Source: an uncultured Scytonema sp. (GTDB lineage: Bacteria; Cyanobacteriota; Cyanobacteriia; Cyanobacteriales; Nostocaceae). From it: DNA of 64,000 bases. A program made the translations under genes and the position numbers. The notes under the pieces are model-generated. The model saw only the letters and a list, made by a program, of their open reading frames with translations. It was not told where the DNA came from and did not search any database. The stretch is from contig CALMVQ010000110.1 of the NCBI GenBank assembly GCA_937873135.1, positions 19,066-83,065 on the forward strand. The letters run 5' to 3'. Of the stretch, positions 26,359 through 35,468 are shown one piece after another (position 1 is the stretch's first letter; each line of letters starts with the position of its first letter).

Positions 26359-26903
26359 GTAATGAAATAGATATTATCGGAATTCGCTCTGAGAGCTTAT
26401 GTTATGAAAGTGATTACGTTCCTTTTATCAGTTTTAAAAACAAATTTCAAAAAGATGCAGTAGAAAAATATATTCTAGAAGAGGTAGATGATTTTTTTAA
26501 GAATATTTTAAGAAAAAATTTTTTCCAGACTCAGATTCCATATCATAAAATTATTACCAAATCAGATTTCATAGCAATAGATATCAGTTATTTTTATGAA
26601 AATATTTTTTATGATTTAGGAGAGCGGGACAAGAATGGAAAGTTAAAACCAAAAATAAAATGGGGTATTACTTTCGATGAAAAATGTGTTCCAATTCGAG
26701 TAGCAAATCAGTATAGAATAAAGCCAGAGGAAAAAATCGGTTATTTTGATCGCCGAGAAGGTCGTCCACGCTTGCAATATCGCTCACATAACCCATATCC
26801 ACCTTATCGTCAATACGGTACTATTGATATTAATGGAGAGCCTATTTTTTATTACCTTCAATTTACCCTTCAGGAAATTTTAGATGTTATTGAGCAATTA
26901 TAA
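26355..26903 (+). CDS. Unknown third protein of the McrB-like operon
   Basis: 182 residues, overlapping the nuclease gene by 4 bases, so it is part of the same operon. It is not recognised. Visible features are an acidic/aromatic N-terminus, lysine- and phenylalanine-rich middle part and a basic, Tyr-rich segment (about 130-160: YFDRREGRPRLQYRSHNPYPP) that might contact nucleic acid. No signal peptide or membrane helix. It may supply the substrate recognition missing from the motor, or be an effector. Confidence 0.65.
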   Translation: MSNEIDIIGIRSESLCYESDYVPFISFKNKFQKDAVEKYILEEVDDFFKNILRKNFFQTQIPYHKIITKSDFIAIDISYFYENIFYDLGERDKNGKLKPKIKWGITFDEKCVPIRVANQYRIKPEEKIGYFDRREGRPRLQYRSHNPYPPYRQYGTIDINGEPIFYYLQFTLQEILDVIEQL

Positions 26904-26989
26904 AATCCTTAAAATTCAATTTAGTGGAATTAGTTAGTATATGTTAGGAGTGTTCTTTTGGTTAGAAGCTAAAACATGGGTTTGGCGCA

Positions 26990-27024
26990 AAGCCTGCCGG
27001 AGGGAGTATCCCCCCGACAGGCTT
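26990..27024. terminator. Hairpin after the McrB-like operon
   Basis: AAGCCTGCCGGAGGG and CCCCCCGACAGGCTT pair over 13 of 15 positions around a 5-base loop, about 87 bases after the operon. There is no clear T tract, so it may be a terminator or an interspersed repeat. Confidence 0.4.
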
Positions 27025-27126
27025 TACGTTTCTGTGCATTGATTACTTCATTCTCCCATTTAAAGTGGATGTTTGAATGGAAATTGACATTCGCTCTTTG
27101 CAGGTGCAAGATATAAGTTGATCCCA

Positions 27127-27240
27127 CTAGTCATCATTACTAACTACATAGGCAAAAACTCGCGCATCAATCTCAATGCCTAAACGCGCCTCTTCCTGAT
27201 GCCACAAACGAATCAAATCTTCCCGAATGCCCTCTACCAT
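27127..27240 (-). other. Small unassigned ORF (37 codons)
   Basis: A minus-strand frame from ATG 27240 to TAG at 27127 reads like protein (MVEGIREDLIRLWHQEEARL and onward) and has AAAGGCAG just upstream of the ATG. It may be a small gene or a fragment of a larger one. It is the only coding-like content of the gap between the McrB-like operon and the NRPS. Confidence 0.35.
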
Positions 27241-27278
27241 CTGCCTTTCTTTGGAAAATTAACCTTTTAAAATATCCT

Positions 27279-30200
27279 CTAACGCCCCTTGCTCTCTTTG
27301 TTTAGGGAGGATAACTTAATCCGCCGACTTTCACGCGATAGTGGTACCAAAACTGGGGCTTGACTTTGAGCATTGCTTTGTTTAAACTTTTCCACTACTT
27401 TAGATAATTCTGCAATTGTCGATGCTTCAAATACTGTACGCAAAGGTAACTCCACACACAAGGTGTCGCGCACTCTAGAGACAAGCTGAGTTGCCAGTAA
27501 TGAATGACCACCTAATTCAAAGAAATTGTCATAAATTCCTACCTGCTTAAGTCCCAAAACCTCAGCAAAAATTTTCACCAGCACTTGTTCAACAGGAGTC
27601 CGAGGTGCGATGTAATTTTCAGGCAATTGGGGCTTAATTGCATCATGCAATGCTCTTAAGGCGCGGCGATTGACTTTACCGTTAGCTGTTAGAGGTAAAG
27701 ACTCCAAGACGACAAAAGCTGATGGCATCATGTACTCAGGCAGTTTTTCTGCTATGTAAGTCTGTAACTGGGGCACTAATTTACGCGCAGCTTTGGCTTG
27801 TAGGGGATTATTGGCGTAAGATTGCCAGGGACGAGAGTGAGTAATGCTCTGTGGAAAAATAGTTCTCTTACCTATTCCATCTTGTCGTACAAAAACCACA
27901 TCATAGAATCCTTGAATATTTGAAGGTGACCAGGTAATATCAACTCTGTAAGGTACATCCAGTGTATACAAATCTTCTGGGTCTACTCCAAAATTTTCGA
28001 TTTCTTGCAAAGCTTTACGCATTTGACCTACAGTTTTAAAACCTTCTACATCTGATAGCCATTCTGCTGTTTTAACTGCTGACATCACCCGCGCATTAGG
28101 TACATTGATAATGCTTAATATTTCCGGTTTATTTTCAATTAATAACTGACGCACTGCTGAGATGGTTAGATGCTCTTCAGACCAGTTTAACACTGAAGAA
28201 TTTTCAGTATTATTAACAGTTTCGGCACTACTAATATGAAGAATCACATTGTAACGAAACTCAGTTAGCTCATTGTGATGTTTACCCCGCATCAGTTGAA
28301 TTTGTGCATGATTAATCTGCGGAAAGCGTTGCTTTATTGCAGTAAAAAAAGCTGGTTCAATGACTAACTCTGTTTCTTGAAATATTTGCATTTGTACCCG
28401 TTGCTGCAACTCGAAGCGGGTAAGGGAAGGTTCCGCTTGATACAGTTGCACTGACGCATGGAAAGCTTGCAAGAGTGGCAAACTACGCACATCTCCGATG
28501 AAAATAAAGCCACCGGGAGCAGTTGCCTTGACAGCATCTTCTAATACACGAATCAGATAATCAATGCTAGGGAAATATTGTACAACTGAGTTGAGAATTA
28601 CTGCATCAAAAGCTGCTGTTTCCACTTTCTCGAAGTCAGTAGCCATTTGCTGATACAGCGTTACCTGCGGCATTTCTTGCTTTTGTAACTGCTGCTGAAT
28701 GTAGTTAAGTGAAACTAGAGAAAAGTCTGTACCCCAATATTTAGTGCAGTGAGGTGCAATTTTAAACAGAATTAAACCTGTGCCACAACCAATTTCTAAC
28801 ACTCGCTTGGGTTGCAAAGCCAAAATCTGCTCAACTTGGTTATTCACCCACGAGAGCATCTGCTCTGCTGGAATAGGCTGATTTGTGTAACTACTGTTCC
28901 AGCCGACAATATTCAATTTTGGATCTGCTGATTCAGCAGCTTGATTATAAGTTTCATTATAGAGCATCTGCCATTGCAAAACTTGCTCATTCTGTAATTG
29001 CATTAATTGTATATTCTTCTGGTCGCTGCTGTATTCGGTTTTTGGTACCACATAAGCGTCGAGGCGCTTTTCGCCTTGATACTCACGAATTATTACTACA
29101 GTTTGCTGTACTGCTGGATGCTGACTCAGTACCGCTTCTATTTCTCCCAACTCAATGCGGTAGCCCCGCACCTTAACCTGCTCGTCGAGGCGACCTAAAA
29201 ATTCAATGTTTCCATCTACTCGATAGCGAACTAAATCACCTGTTTTATAAAGTCGTGCTTTTAACTTATTAGTAAAAGAATGAGAAAGGAAGCATTGAGC
29301 AGTTAAGTCAGGACGGTTTAAATAACCTCGAGCTAATCCATCACCACTGATGTATAATTCTCCCGAAACGCCAATAGGTACTGGTTGTAAATGTTGATCT
29401 AATATGTAAACTTGTGTATTGGCGATCGCACGACCAATGGGGGATGCTAAATTATCTTTATTCTCAACAGAAATATGACCCGAAGTTGTCACAACCGTGT
29501 TCTCAGTTGGTCCGTAATTATTAACTAACTGGAAAGGATGGTCAGCTAAAGGATATTGATTTAATCTGTCTCCACCTGTGAGTAATATTCGTAAAGCTGC
29601 GTTTTTAGGAAAATCTAATAAGAGAATTTTCTCGGCTATTGGAGTTGGGATAAAGGAAATTGTTATCGCTTTTGATATTAACCAATCTCGTAGCTGTTCA
29701 GGCATTTGCCGTACTTCATTATCTACAAAATAAATGCTTGCCCCAGTAGTAAGATAAGGCCAAATTTCCCAACCACAAGCGTCAAAGCCAACTCTTGAAA
29801 TCTGCGTTGCTCGGTCAAGAAGTGAAACCGTAAACGCTTTTTGATGCCAAAAAACTAGATTCAACAATCCTCTATGTTCAATTTTAACCCCTTTAGGTTT
29901 TCCAGTCGAGCCAGAAGTATAAATGACATAAGCAAGGGTATCTACTTTAACTTGGCTGGTAAGATTATCTTCAACTTCTTGAGTAATAAATTCCGAATCA
30001 TTATCTAAACAGATTACCTGTGAATTATGGTTTCCCAAACCTTTAATCCATTTATCTTGAGTTACTAAAACTGAGACTTGAGTATCTTCAAGCATAAAGT
30101 TTAAACGTTCAGATGGGTAGCTCGGATCTAAAGGTACATAAGCTCCGCCTGCTTTCAAGATGCCCAACATCCCGATTACCATATCAAAAGAGCGTTCTAC

Positions 30201-31994
30201 ACAAATTCCTACTAAAACTTCGGTTTTAACTCCTAATTTGTTTAGATAATGTGCAAGTTTATTGCTACGTATATTTAACTCCTTGTAGCTGAGTTGCTCA
30301 TCGCCAAATACTAGTGCGATCGCATTAGGACTCTGTTCGGCAATGCTCTCAAATAACTCATGAATACACTTGTCTTGAGGATAAATTAACTGAGTATTAT
30401 TCCATTGAACCAATAAATTATGTAGCTCAGATTCACTTAAAAATGGTAATTGTGCAATTCGTTCTTCTGGATTGGCAACTATACTCTCAAGTAATGTTTG
30501 GAAGTGTCCTAGCATCCTAGTGATAGTAGCGTCATCAAATAAATCAGTGCTGTAAATTACAAAACCACTAATTCCTTCTGAGCTATCTACCCATAAACCA
30601 TTTTGGGTATTTGGCTCCCATAGGTGTAGCTCCAAATCAAAGCGTGTTGTTTCCGTATCAAATGGTAGCGGACTTAAAGTTAAACCAGTTAACTCTAATG
30701 CTGACATAGGCGCATTTTGCAGGGCAAACACCACTTGAAACAGTGGATTTTGATTCAAATTCCGCTCTGGATGCAGTTCTTCTACGAGTTTTTCAAAAGG
30801 CAAATCTTGATGAGTGTATGCTCCTAAAGCTACCTCTCTTACTCTGCCTAATAATTCTCGAAAAGTTGGGTTTCCAGTTAAGTTGGTACGCAGTACTAAG
30901 CTATTGACAAAAAAACCAATTAATCCCTCAATTTCACTACGGTTGCGATTGGCAATAGGCGAACCAATAGCAATATCTTCTTGTTGTGTGTAGCGGAAAA
31001 GCAAAACTTGAAATGCTGCTAGGAGGGTGATAAACAAAGTTACCCCTTCTTGGTGTCCAAGAGCTAAAAGTGCTTTGCTCAAACTTTTTGATAATTGCAG
31101 AGGTTGCCTTGCACCCTGGTAAGTTTGAACAGCTAGTCTTGGTCTGTCGGTTGGCAGATTTAACATAGAAATACCGTCTAATTGCTTCTGCCAGTAACCG
31201 AGTTGCTTTTGTAATACTTCCCCTTGTAACCATTGGCGTTGCCAGTATGCAAAGTCTGCATATTGGATTGTAAGTTCCGGTAGTGCAGAAGACTGATTGT
31301 TAGCAAAGGCTGTGTAGAGTGCGGCTATCTCTTGAATCAGCACCCCAATAGACCAACCATCGGAGACAATGTGGTGCATATTCAGCAGCAGGATGTATTC
31401 TGTCTCATCCAACCTCAGCAGTTTTACAAGCAACAACGAATCAGTTGATAAATTGAAAGGACGTTGAGCTTCAAGGTTAGTTAATCGTCGTGCTTGTATT
31501 TCTCGTTCAGTTTGTGGCAGTTGCCGTAAATCTATTATTGGTAACGGTATTGTTAGTGTAGGATTAATTACTTGAATCGGTTGCCCTGACTGCATAACAA
31601 AAGTGGTGCGTAAAGCTTCATGTCGTCGCACAATTTCGTTAAAAGTTTGCTCTAGCGCGGCTAAATTTAGCGAACCTGTTAAATGTAGAGCTACTGGAAT
31701 GTTATAGAAAGGATTATTAGGGATTAATTGGTCAAGAAACCACAGCCGTTGTTGAGCAAAGGAGAGGGGAAGAGTTCCTGAGCGCGAAATAGGTACGAGA
31801 GGTCTTAAGCTGTGGTTATTAGTACGATTAGTTACTTTTAAAAATTCAATAATTTCTGCTTTATGCTCTTGGATTTCTGCACGTAGTTCTGCTGTAAGAA
31901 TTCCTTCAGGCGCGTTACAACGAAACTTTTCACCATCAATAAAAAATTGAATATCTAAGCTACGAAGATAAGATAATAACTCAACTGTATTCAA
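27279..31994 (-). CDS. NRPS: TubC docking-C-A-(N-methyltransferase)-PCP, predicted N-Me-Leu module
   Basis: About 1571 residues from TTG 31994, preceded by GGGG at a suitable distance; the frame upstream belongs to the antitoxin gene. Order: TubC-type docking domain (about 1-50, NTVELLSYLRSLDIQF), condensation domain with HHIVSDG (about 206), adenylation domain with YTSGSTGKPKG (about 695), an N-methyltransferase inserted late in the A domain (LEIGCGTG about 1068, NSVVQYFP) and carrier protein LGGHSL (about 1494). The ten-residue specificity code read by hand is DAWFLGNVVK, the classic Leu code. The module should therefore add N-methyl-leucine. The last residues show no TE. The docking domain predicts an upstream partner protein. 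Confidence 0.88.
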   Translation of the reverse strand: MNTVELLSYLRSLDIQFFIDGEKFRCNAPEGILTAELRAEIQEHKAEIIEFLKVTNRTNNHSLRPLVPISRSGTLPLSFAQQRLWFLDQLIPNNPFYNIPVALHLTGSLNLAALEQTFNEIVRRHEALRTTFVMQSGQPIQVINPTLTIPLPIIDLRQLPQTEREIQARRLTNLEAQRPFNLSTDSLLLVKLLRLDETEYILLLNMHHIVSDGWSIGVLIQEIAALYTAFANNQSSALPELTIQYADFAYWQRQWLQGEVLQKQLGYWQKQLDGISMLNLPTDRPRLAVQTYQGARQPLQLSKSLSKALLALGHQEGVTLFITLLAAFQVLLFRYTQQEDIAIGSPIANRNRSEIEGLIGFFVNSLVLRTNLTGNPTFRELLGRVREVALGAYTHQDLPFEKLVEELHPERNLNQNPLFQVVFALQNAPMSALELTGLTLSPLPFDTETTRFDLELHLWEPNTQNGLWVDSSEGISGFVIYSTDLFDDATITRMLGHFQTLLESIVANPEERIAQLPFLSESELHNLLVQWNNTQLIYPQDKCIHELFESIAEQSPNAIALVFGDEQLSYKELNIRSNKLAHYLNKLGVKTEVLVGICVERSFDMVIGMLGILKAGGAYVPLDPSYPSERLNFMLEDTQVSVLVTQDKWIKGLGNHNSQVICLDNDSEFITQEVEDNLTSQVKVDTLAYVIYTSGSTGKPKGVKIEHRGLLNLVFWHQKAFTVSLLDRATQISRVGFDACGWEIWPYLTTGASIYFVDNEVRQMPEQLRDWLISKAITISFIPTPIAEKILLLDFPKNAALRILLTGGDRLNQYPLADHPFQLVNNYGPTENTVVTTSGHISVENKDNLASPIGRAIANTQVYILDQHLQPVPIGVSGELYISGDGLARGYLNRPDLTAQCFLSHSFTNKLKARLYKTGDLVRYRVDGNIEFLGRLDEQVKVRGYRIELGEIEAVLSQHPAVQQTVVIIREYQGEKRLDAYVVPKTEYSSDQKNIQLMQLQNEQVLQWQMLYNETYNQAAESADPKLNIVGWNSSYTNQPIPAEQMLSWVNNQVEQILALQPKRVLEIGCGTGLILFKIAPHCTKYWGTDFSLVSLNYIQQQLQKQEMPQVTLYQQMATDFEKVETAAFDAVILNSVVQYFPSIDYLIRVLEDAVKATAPGGFIFIGDVRSLPLLQAFHASVQLYQAEPSLTRFELQQRVQMQIFQETELVIEPAFFTAIKQRFPQINHAQIQLMRGKHHNELTEFRYNVILHISSAETVNNTENSSVLNWSEEHLTISAVRQLLIENKPEILSIINVPNARVMSAVKTAEWLSDVEGFKTVGQMRKALQEIENFGVDPEDLYTLDVPYRVDITWSPSNIQGFYDVVFVRQDGIGKRTIFPQSITHSRPWQSYANNPLQAKAARKLVPQLQTYIAEKLPEYMMPSAFVVLESLPLTANGKVNRRALRALHDAIKPQLPENYIAPRTPVEQVLVKIFAEVLGLKQVGIYDNFFELGGHSLLATQLVSRVRDTLCVELPLRTVFEASTIAELSKVVEKFKQSNAQSQAPVLVPLSRESRRIKLSSLNKESKGR

Positions 31995-31996
31995 AA

Positions 31997-32185
31997 TTAC
32001 ACCCCTTCGTAGCAGAAATCCATCAGGGCTTTCGCCCGCGCCTTGCGGTATGCCTCGAAATCCGCCATCGACATGACAACCACGCAATCGCGCTTGTGGC
32101 GCTTAATTACGATAGGGTTGCGTTGCGCGGAATCGAGCAACGCGCCAAAATTGCTCTGCGCCTCCTTGGAAGTCATGTAATCCAT
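31997..32185 (-). CDS. Phd/YefM-type antitoxin
   Basis: About 62 residues from ATG 32185 (MDYMTSKEAQSNFG); GTG 32194 and ATG 32176 are alternatives. TSKEAQSNFGALLDSAQRNPIVIKRHKRDCVVVMSMADFEAYRK is the Phd/YefM fold: DNA-binding N-terminus and repressor dimer core. These antitoxins bind their own promoter and neutralise a RelE/Doc-type toxin with a C-terminal tail. No toxin gene is adjacent: the stop codon is followed after 2 bases by the NRPS start codon. It may be an orphan, and it could repress the NRPS gene downstream. Confidence 0.8.
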   Translation of the reverse strand: MDYMTSKEAQSNFGALLDSAQRNPIVIKRHKRDCVVVMSMADFEAYRKARAKALMDFCYEGV

Positions 32186-32243
32186 AAAAGCCACATTATC
32201 TATATAAGATGTCTAATGGCTATTATAAGCCAACCCGTGGCGG

Positions 32244-32285
32244 AATTGGACTTTGGACAAACTTCTTTTTGTCCAAAGTCCAATT
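32244..32285. repeat. Perfect 17-bp inverted repeat between kinase pseudogene and antitoxin
   Basis: AATTGGACTTTGGACAA (32244-32260) and its exact complement (32269-32285) enclose the loop ACTTCTTT. It lies upstream of the antitoxin gene and downstream of the kinase pseudogene, both on the minus strand. It could be an operator, an RNA hairpin or a terminator; there is no distinct T tract. Confidence 0.65.
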
Positions 32286-32307
32286 TCAAACGGAGTTAGT
32301 AATCAGA

Positions 32308-35159
32308 TCAAGTGTTAGAAATTTGACGTTGTTGAATGAGGGGAATGCGAATGATAAACTCAGCACCAACTCCTGGTTGCGAAACGCATTCTAAAGAACC
32401 GCCATGTCTTTCTGTGATAATTTGGTAACTAATAGCCAGCCCCATCCCTGTACCTTGTCCAACGGGTTTGGTTGTAAAAAAGGGATTAAATAGTTGCTTT
32501 TTAACATCTTCTGGTATTCCCAGTCCGTTGTCAGCAATGCGAATTGTGACTTGATTTGGCACTGATAATTGCGTGCGAATATAAATTCGGGGATTATCCA
32601 TCAGAGCTTGTTTTTTTGTTGCCCACCGCCCTCTAACCACTGAATCTTCTAAAGCATTGATCGCATTCACCAAAATATTTAGAAATACTTGGTTTAACTG
32701 CCCAGGATAACATTCAATCAAGGGGATGTTGCCGTATTCTTTGATCACCTCAATTTGGTCGCGCTGGTCAGTAGCCTTGATGCGGCTATTGATCAGCACC
32801 ATCGTACTATCAATTCCCTCATGTATATCAACCGCTTTCATTTCCGCTTCATCTAAGCGTGAGAAAGTCCGCAGGGAACGTACAATCTCTCGAATCCGCG
32901 CTGCTCCCATCATCATTGATTTGAATAATTTGGGTAAGTCTGACCTCAAGAAGTCTAGTTCAATTAAATCTGTAAACTCCTCAATTGCCTTCACTGATTG
33001 GGGGTAATGTTTTCGGTAGAGATCTAACAGTAAAATTAATTTTTGAGTGTATTCATCAGCCGGGTGAAGGTTACCGTAAATAAAGCTAACTGGGTTGTTA
33101 ATTTCATGTGCAATCCCTGCTACCATTTGTCCCAAAGCCGACATTTTTTCACTTTGCACCATCTGTGTCTGGGTGCGATATAATTCTTTTAAGGTCATTT
33201 GCAATTGGTCATTTTTTTGATTTAATGCTTGGGTGCGTTCTTTCACCCTGTCTTCTAGTTCCGCGTACAAACACGCATTCTCTAAGGAAATTGCCGCTTG
33301 GGACATTAATAGATGCAAAATTTCTAGGCGATCGCGCGTAAACGCTCCCACCGTTAGGTTATTTTCTAAGTATAAAATGCCAATCAACTTACCTTGGTTG
33401 AGGATTGGCGCACAGAGAATACTCTTGGGTGAGTGGTGCAGCATATAAGGATCAGCCGCTAGCGTTGGCTCGACTACTGCATTCTCAATCACAGCCAAGG
33501 TGAGGGTATTTTTGACCCGATTGATCAGGGCAACAGGTACTGTTTGATGATCGTCAAAGGGCAGCGAACGCAAGACAATGGCAGGCTGTTCGAGTTGAGA
33601 AAGGGCTTCAATTAACCAGCGATTTCCTTTTGGCATCAGCAACGCACATTTATCAGCTCCGGCATTTTTGAGTATCACCTCAAGTAGAGTTGAGAGTAAT
33701 TTATCCAACTCAATTTCACTCGACAAAGATTGAGAGGCTTTGAGAATGGTTGCTAGATCGAGGGCTTCTGAGAGGCTAGTATTACTCAATGTCGAAGTTT
33801 GGATCGTCTGAGAGGAGACAGAAATCATCGTTTCCGTCGGTTTGAAAGATGGTTGCTGTTTTTGCAAAATTGTGACGAGTAGTTGCGGATAGCGGGTTTC
33901 TAAATCAACAACTTTGGCTTTTGCTCTCCAGTGGGCATAACAGTAATACGCCTCAATCATGTAGACTTGAGCGATTTTTTCTTTGCCCCAATCGAGATAA
34001 AATTTGGCGGCAAGTTCGTTGGCAAGGGCTTCTTCGTTGAGGAATTGGTTTTCTTTGGCGAGGGCGATGGCGCGATCGTATTGTTCGATCGCCTCTGCTT
34101 TGTTGCCCAAAATCCGACACTTTTCTGCCTCAACTAAATGCCATTTATGCAGATAATTCATGGGAGCATTTTGCGCCCACTGATGCAGCGTGGTTTGATT
34201 GGTTTCTACCTGAGCCAAAATTTCCGCTTGCTCAGTTTCTGACTGCATGGGGAAGATTGCCAATTGCGTCAAAGCGCCATAAAAATGGAAAATGGGAATA
34301 GAAATTGCGCCTTTTAGCGAAGGCAGATAGGGTTTGCTTTGAGCGATGTAGTCTAGTCCGTTTTTGTAATAACCAAAGATGTATGCAAGCAATAATTTAT
34401 ATAGGTAGCCAAGCGCGAGCGCAGTTAATTCATTACAGTTGCATCGCTGCCACTGATGTGCAATCGCTCATCAATGGTAAATCAACCAGTTCTTCAAGCT
34501 GTCTGCCGTTTAGTTGATGGTTCAAGTTTTGTAAGGCTACGCCAATCTTCGCTTCGTCTACTTCCGTTGGGAGTTCTACCCCCAATTGTGCTAGAGCCTC
34601 TCTGCAAACTGCGATCGCCTCCAACATCTGGCCTAGACACATTGGGATTCATTAGGGTTTGAGTTTCCCGTGGTAGTAAAGATGCAATACTGAAGTCAAT
34701 TAATTTAACTTGTTTGGTTTCGGGATTAATTAAAATATTGTTGGGTTTAATATCTTTATGAATAATTCGCTCCCGATAGAGAATATCTAAGGTGTTACAG
34801 AGTGCGATCGCTATCTGCAAAAATTCCTGTAGAGATGCGATATATCGCGTCTCTAGAGAGATGAAATAATCTTTTAAAGAAATCCCTCCAAAATCTTCCA
34901 TCACCAGTGCATAGCCATTTTGGGAGGGTTCTAGGCTGTAAGTGGCGATGATTAGGGGTGAGTTGAGATTTTTGGCGATGGTGTACTGATTGCGAAACTG
35001 TACCAATTCGCCAAAACCCGGATATGGATTTTTCAGCAGTTTAATCACCACAGGTAATGAGTCAACTTCTCGATAACCCCGATAAACCAGGGTTCTGGAA
35101 CCATTGTAGAGTTGTTCGCTTACTTGATATCCGGGAATATTGGCTAGAGTGCTTACCAT
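32308..35159 (-). pseudogene. Decayed HstK-type Ser/Thr-histidine double kinase
   Basis: Three colinear pieces of the same architecture as the intact gene at 53325-59225. Piece 1 (35159 to about 34653) has the Ser/Thr kinase start with IPGYQVSEQLYNG, HKDIKPNNIL and LIDFSIASLLPRE. The homology stops abruptly after NPNV. Piece 2 (about 34642-34433, another frame) matches the later helical region (MLEAIAVCREALAQLGVELP). Piece 3 (34392-32308) resumes at YKLLLAYIFGYY and keeps the tail of the helical repeats, a GAF domain, H-box AHEINNPV and G-box GTGMGLAIS. About half of the kinase domain, the AAA ATPase and much of the helical region are gone. It lacks the PAS domain of the intact copy. The 694-codon last piece is an open frame and might still be translated. 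Confidence 0.85.
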
Positions 35160-35468
35160 ACTGCGCTCATCTGTGAAGACTTTCAGATTTAGTGTTCCCA
35201 GATATAGCCCTCACTAATCATTCGTGAGAGATAAGATGCCCAAAAAATTTTATGAAGTCGGGTATCTGTAACTTTCAATTCTGACAAATCAAATATAATA
35301 AGTAATAACTTATACTTAAGTTTCAATAGATAATTCTCTCCCATCACTGAGAATAGAGTCAGCACTCAATTTTCTGGCGTGATTTTTTTCAACGAATTGA
35401 CAAGCGATCGCCAGTCGGAAGTCCGTTCCTTTACTGACAGCTTTAGTAGTAAATAAATGCGTTTCTCC
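35160..35468. other. Gap between NRPS and kinase pseudogene
   Basis: About 310 AT-rich bases with no recognised gene. It separates the second NRPS gene (stop at 35469) from the pseudogene start and may hold the original kinase promoter. Confidence 0.4.

Noticed and set aside
34433-34642. Independent 69-codon gene
   Set aside because: Its sequence aligns with an internal helical segment of the intact HstK kinase, so it is a piece of the pseudogene.
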